Below, piece after piece: positions 52,101 through 63,200 of a DNA stretch of 64,000 nt (position 1 is the stretch's first letter; each line of letters opens with the position of its first letter). The translations under genes and the position numbers were made by a program. Source of the DNA: Neospora caninum Liverpool. Its lineage: Eukaryota; Apicomplexa; Conoidasida; Eucoccidiorida; Sarcocystidae. The stretch spans positions 1,922,001 through 1,986,000 of the forward strand of contig NC_018388.1 of the NCBI RefSeq assembly GCF_000208865.1. Direction: 5' to 3'. Under the pieces are notes generated by a model. It made no database searches. It was not told where the DNA came from and saw nothing but the letters and a program-made list of their open reading frames with translations.

Positions 52101-53374
52101 TGCCTCCGAAGATTCGCGAGATTTTATGGCCACGTGCGATCGGTAACGCTCTGCGCGTCACCAGAGACCTTTTCCAAATCAATCTCGAAAAGGCCAGGCG
52201 GTGCCGTCGTCAGGCTGAGGCGAAAAGAGAATCTGAACACACGCGTTGCTGGCAGGCTTCTTCCTCGTCGTTGTCTTCTCCCGCCTCTTCATCGTCGTCT
52301 TCCTCTTCATCTTCTTCGGCTTCGTCGTCCGAGTCATGCATAACGGTTGTTGGTGGAAAGGCCGCGGAGGCAGTGGCGACGGGCGGTGCTGCGAGAGGGA
52401 CAAAAGCGACGGAGAAAGCCGGCGGTCTTCAAGGAGCGAAGAAACCCGGAGGATGGGAAGCAGACGATCGATCTCCACGACGCGACAGCAGTGCGGACGA
52501 GGGCGAGGAGACACCTGGGAAGCAGAGCGCCGAAGAAAGGCCAGAGGGAGAAGAATGCTCCCCGCAAAGTTGCGGCAGAGGCCCGATGACGGAGGACCTG
52601 GACGTTGAAAGGCTGAGTCGCGAGTCGTCCTATGAAGCCATTGTGTTCGATCTAACTCGGTGAGGAACGAAACAAGGGGAAGAAAACGGGGAAAGGCGGC
52701 GGTGTCGGTCTCTTTCCCTTCCTCGTAAACGTCGTCTCTTCAACAAACAGCCGTCTGCAGCTCCAGGAAACTCTTTGTCTCTGCCCCACGGAGAAACGTT
52801 CGGCTTCTCTTCCTCTATCTGGAGGCGGCTCTTTGGAAGCGCGCCGTCTCTACTTCCGGCAGCCGAACCGCAGGAAACTCTTGAACGTTAAAAGGGGAAG
52901 AAAGATTCAACGAACGCTTGGTGTCACGTTGCCAGGGAAATGACACAATACGGACCTGCGACTGTGCCGCCTTTGTCGGTGCGACCTCGCAACACACATC
53001 TACGGATGTACACGCATAGCTAGACGTAGATAGAAATTGACAGATTGATGGAGATATAGATCAATGGATATAGACAGAGACAGACTGGTAGCCATAGAAT
53101 TCGATAACTATATATATATATGTATATATTTTATTTTTTGGATATAGGTATGTATGTGGGTGTGGATCTCGATACGTAGATGTATGAAGTGTGGACTGTG
53201 AACGGGAACCAGGAAAGCATTTCTGCTGTCTTCAGGACATTTCCGACTCTGGCGTTCTTCAATGTGAACGGGCCTCTGTACGGAGACTGTCAAAACATTC
53301 TGGAGGCTTGGGCCTTTTACCGACCTGACGTCGGCTACGTTCAGGTGAATGTCCATACGAGTCAAGTGCATATA

Positions 53375-53407
<33 letters not shown>

Positions 53408-53953
53408 GCATGTAGCTTTGTACCTCTGTACGTCTGCATGGGCGCCTGTTAATGCCTGTTTTTGTGCAAGTATATGTGTCTACGTGGATGCCTAGACATC
53501 GGCAGTCATCGATCACGTTTTCTCGTCTCGCAGTCCCCTTTCGCGGCTGTTCTTTTTTTTTGTAAGCATCTCTGGCTGTGGGGGCCTTGGCGTCTATTCT
53601 TTGCGTCTTTTGTGGACGTTTTGGAGTGTTTGTGGTGTGTGGTTTCCAGGGAATGTCGTACTTGGCAGCCATGCTGCTTATCTACCTCGATCCCTTCCCC
53701 GCGTTTGTCTGTCTGTGCAACTTGCTCAACACTCCGACGCTGCTGGGCATGTATCGCATGCAAACTGAGACGGTGCACAAGCGCTACAAGTGCGGTCGCA
53801 ATTCGAGGCAGGGGAAAAAGAAAGACGACAGACGACGGGCGAGAAGACAAAGAGACCCAGAGATAGTGCGGACGCAGAAGACGTGGCTGCACTCTCATGT
53901 GTCTCTGCACCGTCCGTGGCGTGTTTGAGATGAAAATCCATATACCTATATCC

Positions 53954-53984
<31 letters not shown>

Positions 53985-55758
53985 TCTCTCTCTCTTTCTC
54001 TCTCTCTCTTTCTCTCCCTCTCTCCCTCTCTTTCTCTCCCTCTCTCTCTCTNNNNNNNNNNNNNNNNNNNNNNNNNNNNNNNNNNNNNNNNNNNNNNNNN
54101 NNNNNNNNNNNNNNNNNNNNNNNNNNNNNNNNNNNNNNNNNNNNNNNNNNNCTCTCTGTCGTTCTCTCCCTACTCTCCCTATCTTTGTCTCCCTCTCTAT
54201 CTCTCTCTCTCTATCTCTCACTCTCTCTCTCTTCCTCTCTTTCTCTCCCTCTCTCCCTCTCTCTCTCTTTCTCTCTCTCTTTCCCTCTCTTTCTCTCCCT
54301 CTCTTTCTGTCTCTCTCCCTCTCTTTCTCTCTCTCTCCCTCTCTCTTTCTCTCCCTCTCTCTTTCTCTCCCTCTCTCTTTCTCTCCCTCTCTCTTTCTCT
54401 CTCTCTCCCTCTCTTTCTCTCCCTCTCTTTCTCTCCCTCTCTTTCTCTCTCTCTCTCTCCATATATATATATATATATATATTTATATATCTATGATGAC
54501 GTTATGGGTCGCTTTCATGAAGGTTTCCTTGCGGGTGAAGAAGCCGTTTTGCATGCGCCGACCGTTCGTTTTGCGGTTGTGTCGTGTTTGCTTTCCCAGA
54601 ATTTTCGATCAGCTGCTCATGGAGAACTGCCCGGAACTCGCTTTGCATCTTGAGGCCGTCGGCGTGCCGCCGGAGCTTTACTTGCTGGAGTGGTTCCTCA
54701 CGCTCTTCACCAAGGCAAGCAGATGGGGCCGAAGCGTCTCTGGGCGACCGATCTTTTCCTCAGTTCGCTTTGTCGTTGTCTCCGCTTGCGTCTCCTTCAC
54801 GGGTCGCAGGGGGGCTGTGTATGTGTCTCTCTTACCGCCTCGCTTGCTCGGCAACCCCTGCGTGGACAGACGCTCCCCTGCATGCGTTGTTTTGCCTGTC
54901 TTTTGTGTTTTCTGTAGGCTTTGGGCATCGATGTCGCCTCCTTCGTCTGGGACTGTTTCTTTCTTGAGGGCGAGGTTGTGCTCTACGTTGTCTCCGTCGC
55001 CCTCATGGCGCTCCTCGAAAAAGATCTCCTTGCATGCACCGATGTGGCCGAAGCGAGGTCAGAAACGCCCCGCACTCGGCGACCTCGCCCGCTTGTTTCT
55101 CCGTAGCGAATGACGCGTGTTTTTTTGCGCTTCTGCTGGTGGCTCTTTTTTCGTATGCTGACAAGACGTGCACACACCAGGAGAGATGCTGGTGCAGAGA
55201 CGCAGTGCGAAGACAAACATGCACATAGTCGAGTGGAATCCTCGACGAGACACGGCGAGAGCAAAAGAGCAGCCACTCAGGCAAACAGCCGTGTCTATGG
55301 AAAGGGAAACCGACGCACAAAAGGCTCTGCATAGACCTATATATGTATATATATATATATATACATGTTGCTGTATCTGCATAGACCTATATATGTATAT
55401 ATGTATATATATATATATATATGTACATATATAGATATATATATATATATGTATATATTGTAGGTAGGTATATGGATTTGTTCTATGTTGGTGGCGCAGA
55501 ACGTTTTCCGTTTCTAGGCTTAGCGTGGTGTCTTCGTTGGCGTCTCGAACTGTGTGGAGTGTTTCTTGCTTTTCATTTTCGGCCTTTGGGGCTGCGGCGT
55601 CTGTTTGTCTCTTCAGCATTCTCCTGGCCGGCATCAGTCGCCGCATGCGTCACGGCGAGGCGCTTCTGGTCGAGAAAATGAAGCGGGTGCGGGTCAGCTG
55701 CCGCGTGCGCATGCAAATTTTGCAACTGGACAGAGAGTTTTCTGTGCTCCCGCAGTAA
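49182..55758 (+). CDS. TBC-domain Rab GTPase-activating protein (8 exons, 1227 aa)
   Basis: Exons 49182-51470, 51614-51799, 52097-52659, 53236-53344, 53650-53789, 54600-54714, 54918-55057 and 55617-55758 join to exactly 1228 codons. Intron 6 uses a GC donor (CCAAG|GCAAGC). The first 760 residues are Ser/Pro/Glu-rich with a short conserved-looking stretch ([15 protein letters not shown]). The TBC domain begins at [17 protein letters not shown] (residue 826) and ends near 1180. Its two catalytic fingers are present: Arg1013 in IVFDLTRTFP and Gln1049 in [12 protein letters not shown]. Later TBC blocks are [27 protein letters not shown] and [15 protein letters not shown] long Ser/Glu-rich insert splits the domain after [10 protein letters not shown]. 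It should stimulate GTP hydrolysis by a Rab; which Rab cannot be told. The ATG at 49182 is the first in frame. Confidence 0.9.
53955..54482. repeat. Long (CT)n tract with (TA)n end, TBC intron 5
   Basis: More than 400 bp of CTCTCT/CCCTCT/TTTCTCT broken by an assembly gap, then TA array 54462-54482. It occupies most of the intron 53790-54599. Confidence 0.95.
54052..54151. other. Assembly gap of exactly 100 N
   Basis: One hundred N within the (CT)n tract. The round length suggests a placeholder, so the true size of the tract is unknown. No exon is affected. Confidence 0.98.
55327..55460. repeat. Duplicated TCTGCATAGACC + (TA)n unit, TBC intron 7
   Basis: CTGCATAGACCTATATATGT occurs at about 55327 and again at about 55377, each followed by a TA array. 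Confidence 0.85.
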
Positions 55759-57254
55759 CGAGCCGCAGAAGAGAGACTCGATTCATCGGCCACGGCAGGC
55801 ACCGGAAAACAGGAAACGGCAAGGGTGATTCTAAACCTCTCCCTGCTCTCGAGTTGTCCAACTGTCAGACGACACTTCCGGTAGAGAGAGGAGAGGGAAA
55901 GAAGAGAAGAAAGCGAGGAGAGAGAGGAGAGAGAAAGAAGAGAAGAAAGCGAGGAGAGAGATGAGAGAGAAAGAAGAGAAGAAAGCGAGGAGAGAGAAGA
56001 GAAGAAAGCGAGGAGAGAGAGGAGAGAGAAAGAGAAGATAGAGAATGAGAGGAAGAGGAACTCCGCAATTGATGAGGATAAGTACGGGAACGTGGGAGAA
56101 AGGGTGGTGGAGACAGCCGACGAATCGAAGAAGCAAAGAGCTTGTCGCCGGTTTAGCTGGGAGAGCGGGAAAAGCGAACAGCAAAACGGCAGAGTGTTTC
56201 GCAAGAAGGAAGGTGCGTAAACAGGGAAGGGACACAAACACTGTCTCGTGTTCGCACGTTTAGCGTGAAACAGCGGCGCGAGCGTTTTCTTTAATTCTAG
56301 GCAAAGACCTAGGGATGGAAACAGGCGTTTTCAACTTTCTTGTCAAGGTTTGCAAGTGGGCGCCAAGCGTCGGTTGTTTTATCCCTCGCGATTCGAAGCT
56401 TCGTCAAAGAAAGCAAAACACCAACATCTCCCCACAACCTGCACAGCCACCCGGACACAAGAACACATGCATGGAAGCACAGAAGAAAGGCACGCGATAC
56501 ATTGCAGACGGTATGGGTGGCTAACTGCGCAAAACAACAATCATTCAAATGACAAAGTATATATATATATATATACCTAAGGGTATTTATCCACAAATGC
56601 ATATGCATCTCGATAGTATTACATGTATATATATAGAGAGACGTACGTCTGCATCACGCTTTGTATGTCCAACACAGGGCGGCGCTTGTGACTGTGAAAG
56701 GCCAGATGAGGTCCAAATGCTGAGAGGAATCTTCTCGGGACACCAAGAGGCTGATTTCTCCTTGATTTGAGGTCGAGCATCTCTGACGCTCACAGACTCG
56801 GCTGGTGTCCATCTCTCTCTCTCTGGCGAGCGAAACGTGAATGTGTTGTTACGCTTCGATAAAACCTGCTCGTTTCTCTTTCTGTTTCTATCTTTTCCCT
56901 GAGTCAGCTGAGTGATTTCGAATCTCGCGCGCGCCTCCTCATCCTGCTACCAACCGTGTTTATCCCGTTCCATGGCCCCCCGCACAACCTTTCGCCGATT
57001 TCGCGACCTCCTCTTTGTAACCGATGCTGAGCAGAAAGTTTGGGTTTGTCCATTAAGTTGCACAAAGGCGATGTAAAGACAGTTCCGGCAGAGATATGCG
57101 CTTCTGTATTGGTGCATACGCATATATGCCACCGTTACACATCCTTATATACATGCATATATATACAAGTATATATATATATATATATATAAACATACAT
57201 GAATATATTTGTGATTAAATTCCGAACAGTTATACGGAGTTTTCTGTCCCTTGA
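55759..57254. other. Convergent spacer between TBC gene and AP2 gene
   Basis: Contains a GA-rich repeat (about 55880-56040) and short TA arrays near 56560 and 57170. No gene was recognised. Confidence 0.55.
55880..56040. repeat. GA-rich ~31-bp tandem repeat
   Basis: About four copies of a unit containing AAGAGAAGAAAGCGAGGAGAG, just after the TBC stop codon, so in the 3' UTR. Confidence 0.8.
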
Positions 57255-60200
57255 TTATGGAAAGGATCCATGCGAAAGGAGCGTGGGCAAAGCATCGACT
57301 TGTTTATCAAGCAATGCGGCTTCTCCGTAGATTTTGCTTCTCTCAGAGGTTGTGTGTGGCGAGCGTTTTTCGTTTCCCTCGCTCGCGTTGCTCTCGCGTG
57401 GGCGAATCTTCCCGGCAGTGCCGACCGACGGCTCCGCACCTTCCGCGGTTTCTGCCTTTCTGTGGTGACTCGCCTCAGCCCCGGAAAGCCGCGCCGACCT
57501 TCTCTCGCCGTTTGTCCCCTCGACAAACGGGAATTTCCTCTTCTCGCGTTGTGAGCGCCGCTGATACACTCCGGACCCGTTGCATGGGGCCGTTGTGTCT
57601 CGGTTCTCTTTCTTGCTTTTTCCGTTCGACGGCTTCGCGCCTCCGACAGGCTCCCCTGCCGCGTCTTCCGGCTTTCCTGCTTCATCGCAGTTGCCCACCT
57701 CCCCGTCGCTCTTCGCGTCACCTAGTCTGGGGTCTGCCTGTGCGCAAGCAGCCGCGACTGCGCGCGTCTCCAGAGACGAAAGATCCCCCAGAGGGGCGGA
57801 AAAGGACGTGGAAATCGGGAAGGGAGTCGAAGAAAGCGCGCACGGCGGAGAGGCGTAGGACCAAGCGAAAGAGGACAACGGTGCACGGCCCAAAGCGGAG
57901 AGCACCGGCGACGAAGCTGCGTTTCCTGCATCCTCGGGCAAATGCGGGGTACCACGGTAGCCCTCCAGACAAGGCGTCTGACAGCGGCGCGAGTGCCCCG
58001 TTGGAGAAGTCGAAAGAGAAATCGAGACACTTTCGCCACTCTCTTTGCTGCCAGTCACGACGGAACCCGTCCAGTGATTTGCCTCATCTTTTCCTCCACT
58101 TCCAAACACCGTGCGGTCGCCGCCTTCGCTTGCCGTGGGGCGCGTCAGCCCGGTGTTCTTCGCCGAGAACCTGACAGCTTGAGGAAAACAGAGGTCAGCA
58201 CTTCTCTCGTCCACTCCGTTTGTCTCCTGGAAACTGCCTGGAACAAACTGCCGACTCTTGGGGTCAAACGCGGCGCCACTGAAAGAGCTGAGGCTCAGAC
58301 CGTCAACAGGGGGACTGTGGCAGAGCGCTAGAGGCGGCGTAGGGCTTCCACGGCTCTCGGAAGTCGAACGCGACGCGTCACTGCAGCGAAAAATGGATCC
58401 GTTCCCCTCAGTCATCGCTGCATGCAAACGCTCTCCGGCACCCTCCAAATCTGCCGGCCAGCACGGCGGGGCAAGAGGCGAACACAGGGGGAGCGCAACG
58501 GGCGAAGGATCCCCCGGAAAAAAGACAGGCACGTCGCTAGGCGCTGGGGTGCGGCTCGTGAGTGCGTTAGCGTGGTAGAGAAAAGGATTCGTGAGCGCGT
58601 CGAGATGCGAAATGGGCCAGTTTCTGTGAACCGGATAAAAGTTGAATTGCGCCTGAGATACGGAGATCTCTGTGTCACCTGCAGACTGCGTCTCGCCTCT
58701 CTCCGCTCCGGACGCGCCCGTGGCGGGGAAGTCTCCCAAGGGCGTCGTCGGCCAGGGACACGCGGCAGGGAGGGGCGAAGACAACACTGGCCAATTTTTC
58801 GGCCACGAGGCGAACGCCCGCTGATGTGCGACATGTGGGTACTCTGGAATCTCAAGGACATGGAGCCCGGAGTGAAATCCATTGGGCGCTGCACACGGAA
58901 AGGGATTTGCGTAGGAAGCCGTCTGAGCGCCGTCAGGGCAATTCTGGAGGGAGTCCCGATGGGCAGAAAAAACGTCGGCGTCGAAGTTCAGATTAACAGA
59001 CGGGATCATCCCGTAGGCGTTGGAGGCCGTGAACCACTCCGAGAGGCCGCAAGTGTGCGACGGGGTTGGCCCTCCAAAGTCCCCTTCATTTTGCAAGAAA
59101 GGCGGGGCGTGCTGCGGAACGGCGAATCCGTCGACCCCGCCAGCAGGCGCCCAGCCACGTGCTGTCACGTTTCGGTGTTCAGACGGAAGGAGAAACATGT
59201 TTTGTCCCTCTCGTACCTGTTCTTTCTGCCGCTCCAAGAAGAACGCCGCGGCGGTCGACGCAGCTGGCGAAGCCGCAGAAGATCCACAAGGCGCAGGGGC
59301 CGGGCCAGTCTGCGGGTACCCGCCATAGACGCTTCTGCCTTCTTCCCTTTCCTCGCGCGCGTCTCCATGCCGCGCCTGTGTGTGTCTGTCTCCCCTTTGG
59401 GCGCCCTTCTGGCGTCTGTTCTCGACTAACCCCAGGACCGAGGCTGAAAGGCCCAGAGACGAACTCCGCCAAGTGTTCTCCTCCTGTTCGGTTTGCATGT
59501 TCCCCCCCGACACGTCTTCCCCGCCATGCCATTGAGCGCCGTTTCCCCCGGGTGTCGGCGCGTGATTCCGGCCTCTCCTCGTCCGAGGCGAGGCGTTTCC
59601 TCGGCCCTCAGGTTCGCTGTCTGTGCCTTCTTCGTTTTTCACTGCGCTCGCGACGCCGAGGCCCCGGCCGTCCCAGATCCCCTCTTCCCTGTTATCATCC
59701 GCCCGCCTTCCCTCGGCTCTCCAGTTCGCGCGCTGGCCTCCCCCGCGCCTCCTTCCTTCTGTCTCCTGAGAAGACCGAAATCGGTCTCCGTCTTCTCCTT
59801 CCTCTCCCTCTTCTTCGTCCGCGTCCTCTTCAGTTTCCTGGGTTCGCTGCCTGGCCCTGAGCCGGGGCTTGCGGCCTCCACTGGCCCGGCCGTCTTGGGA
59901 AGCGCCCGCGAAAGCCCGCGAGACGCCTGCACTCTCGGCCTCGCTGTCTCGCGGGTCTTCCTCGTCAGACGGCGCTTTCACGCGCGTGCGCCACAGCGGC
60001 TTCTCAGACTGAATCGTGACGGCAGCCTCCAAGAGCGTCGGGTCGTCTCCGCACTGCTGGCCCCGGCAGATCTTCCTCCACGGGCTGCCGCAGATGAAGG
60101 CGAGGAGGACCATCGCGTCGTCGCAGGTGCCTCCGTCGAAGGGCCGGAGGAGGTAGAGCGGCTCGGAGTCCGAGCAGGCTGCGTGGGAGAGGACGAAGTC

Positions 60201-63200
60201 GCGGTCCTCGCCAGGGCGTTGCCTCACCTGCTTGCAGTTGAAGGCCTCTGTGGCGCCTTGGTCGTAGTCCTCGGGCTCCTGCGTCCGGCCCTGCTTGTTC
60301 CAGCAAAACATCATCACGGCCGCGCGGTACCGCGCCCCGAGGAAGCCCCACTCGGCGACCTCGAACTTTTTCCGCTGCACAATCTTCCCCATCGGCTTCC
60401 GGTGATTCGCCACCCAGCAGCGACCGTCCCGGTGGTACGTCACGCCCACGACAAAGGGTAGCGCGTCAGCGGCCAGCTGAAGTGCTTCGTCCGAGGCCGT
60501 CGCGAGGTTCTCGACGGCGCGCCGCCGCACCGGGTCCTCGATCTCCGGATTCAACAGCGCTTCGCGGCGGTGGCGAATCGCCTGCTCGCGCGCGCCGAAG
60601 AAGCCAAACTTCTGGAAGGAGAAGATCCGCGTAATCCGCCGCTTGCCCACCAGCCAGGAAGCAACCCAAGTCTTCCGCAGCCGATCCATGTGCACGCCCT
60701 TCACCGGCTCCAACTGCGAGGCGAGAAGTTCGAGCAGAAAGTCCTTGTGACTCCGGTCCGTCTGCGTCGGCAGCGAGGCCGGAACGCGCCGCTTGCGCCC
60801 CGCGGCCTTCACGGCGCTGGGGACGGCGAAAGGGAGACACGACGGCGAGTACGCGAGCGCGGAGTCAAGACCCTCGGGAGGCGACGCAGAGGAACCGGTT
60901 TCCGGCGACCGCCGCCGTTTCCGCCGCCCGCTCCGAGGCGCAGAAGAACCTGAAGTGGAAGCACGCGCGCCTTCACAGCTGCTCGGCCAACCGGGAGGAT
61001 GCGGCGCGGCCTGGGAAGGCATGTCCACGTAGAGGCCCGACGGCGCGGCAGGAGAGGGAGAGAACGGGGGATACGGCGACGCAAGCGAAGGCGTCTGGTG
61101 GGGTTCGGGATAGTAAAAGAACGGATCTCCGGTGTAGTAGGGCGCGCATTCGTCTTCCCTTGGGTCTCGTGCTTCGTACAAAGCGGAGGCCGCATAAGAC
61201 GAGGGGGGAGTCTGCTTACAGGTGTCCTCGCAGAGGTACGGCCGGAGAGCTCCAGGGGAACCGAGCTCTTCGTGCCCGCCCATCTGCCGCCAGAGATGGG
61301 TCTCGAACGCGCCGTCCCGTCCGTCGCCTCCGCCCGACGCCCCAAGAAGGCTGTACGAGGCTGCCAGGAAGTGCCGCTCCTCACTCGTGTGCGAGTCGGC
61401 CTCGGCGCCGAGCTGGGCGCCTGACCCGCCACAGTCGCGAGCGTGGGGTGGGGCGACGGAACCCGGCGGGGGCTGAAAGGCCCCGCAGCGCTGCGCCTCC
61501 GCGGGGAGGCTGTAGGGAAACGGCGAGAACGGAAGAGAAGCGAGAGAGGACGAGAAGTCGGAAGGCATCCCGGAGACACTGGACAGCGCAGGAGAGCCCC
61601 ACGAATCAAAGGGGAACCCGGCCGAGGTGGAACGGGGGAAGGCTGGCGACGAGGATCCAGGGGGAAGGAGTGGCCGAAGCGAAGAAAGGGGGGGCAGAGG
61701 AGGCGACGCAGAAGCAGACGAAGGATAAGGCGAGGCAGGGACAGACGACTCGTGAAAAAAGGCAGCGGGGAAGGACGAGGAAGAACCTGGAAACACAGGA
61801 GGGAGAGACGAGAACGGCTGGCGCGGGTCAAGATCCCCATAAGGCGCTGGAAGAAGGGGAGGCGAAGGGTGAGGATAGGCGCGGTCTCTGTTTGGAGGGC
61901 CTCTGCACACGCTGGAACCGGGCGCGTCGGCGCTGCCCCCGTGGCCTTCGCAGCACGCACGTTCCGTTTCGCTGAAGAACCCCGGAAAAGAAGATGCGGC
62001 TCCGGAAGGAGCGTCTCTGTCTGAAGTTTGCGCTTCAACAAAAGGGCTTTTCTGCCCAAAACAGAAACCCCAGGAGTCGGGTGCAGTGTTAGAACCCAGG
62101 GGCGCCTTGCCGTTCCCGATAGCGTCATGCATCGCGCCGGGGAATGGGCTGTTCCCGCAGTATTCGCCAGGCGCAGGGAAACCTTGGTTCGCGGGATCTG
62201 GATTCAGCGTGTATCTCTCGTTGTCGTGGAGACTGTAATGGCTGCCGTGAACAAACGTTTGATCTTGGGGAGGCATCTCGGCTGAGCTGCTGCCGGCGCT
62301 GGTGAAACAGCTAGGATCCGTGCAAGTTGGATCTCGCGTATCGGTCACGGTAGGATTCGCGTAGAGGTCCCCTTGGGCACGTGGACCTTCCTCAACTCGC
62401 GGGAGGCTCGCCTGTCCATTTTCAGCCCCAGTGGGAGGCTGCTCTGACGCCTCTGTCCAGCGGCTTTCGTCGTCCGCGCACTGGCGGAAGAGATTGCCGA
62501 GGTTAGGCCGTGGCACGCACTGGGCGCCCGCGTGTAGGGAGGCTTCGCTGCACTCCTGCCACGCATTTGCGTGGTCTGAAGACGGCGCGCAGGAAGGATC
62601 GGGGAAAGAGGGCTCGGCAGGGGGACAGGAAAGAGCCATTGACGAAGAGCAAGGCGAGGAAGAAAGGACAAGTTGTCGCTCTTCTGCATGACTTTGACCG
62701 GAGTCGGAACTTGCGCAGGCATGCGGCGGAGGCCCGAGGCACTGCCGCTCTGCAGTGTCCGTTTCCTGAGAACACAAAACGGCAGAGCTCTGGAGGAAAA
62801 ACGACGCGGCGCCTCGCTGCGGAATGGGTTGCCTCGCTTCGAAGGACGAGGGCGACGAATACGAACGAAAAGCTTCATTCTGCTGGAGAGCGGAGAGCGG
62901 CGAGGCACCCTCTGCCGGTCGAGAGACCGCCTCGGGGGAATCCGCGCAACCTCTGCCGAGAGGGTCGAGCTCCACAGCGTTCGCAGCCTCGCGACTGTTT
63001 TGAGGCTCCAGAGGCGCGCGGTCCAAGCGCACTGACGCCCGCGACGCCTGGAAACGCCGGAGATGCTCTGTGTCCCCAACTGTCCCCTCGTTGGCGGCAG
63101 GCCCCGCGGAAACCTCGGAAACCGCGCACCCTGGCCCCAGCCCGGTGCCTGGTGCATCGCTGGGCGAGAGGGACGAAGTGGGCAAGGACGGGAGAGTGGC

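Noticed and set aside
53946..54462. Ser/Leu or Arg/Glu repeat ORFs across the CT tract
   Set aside because: They are translations of a microsatellite that also contains the N gap, within a TBC intron.
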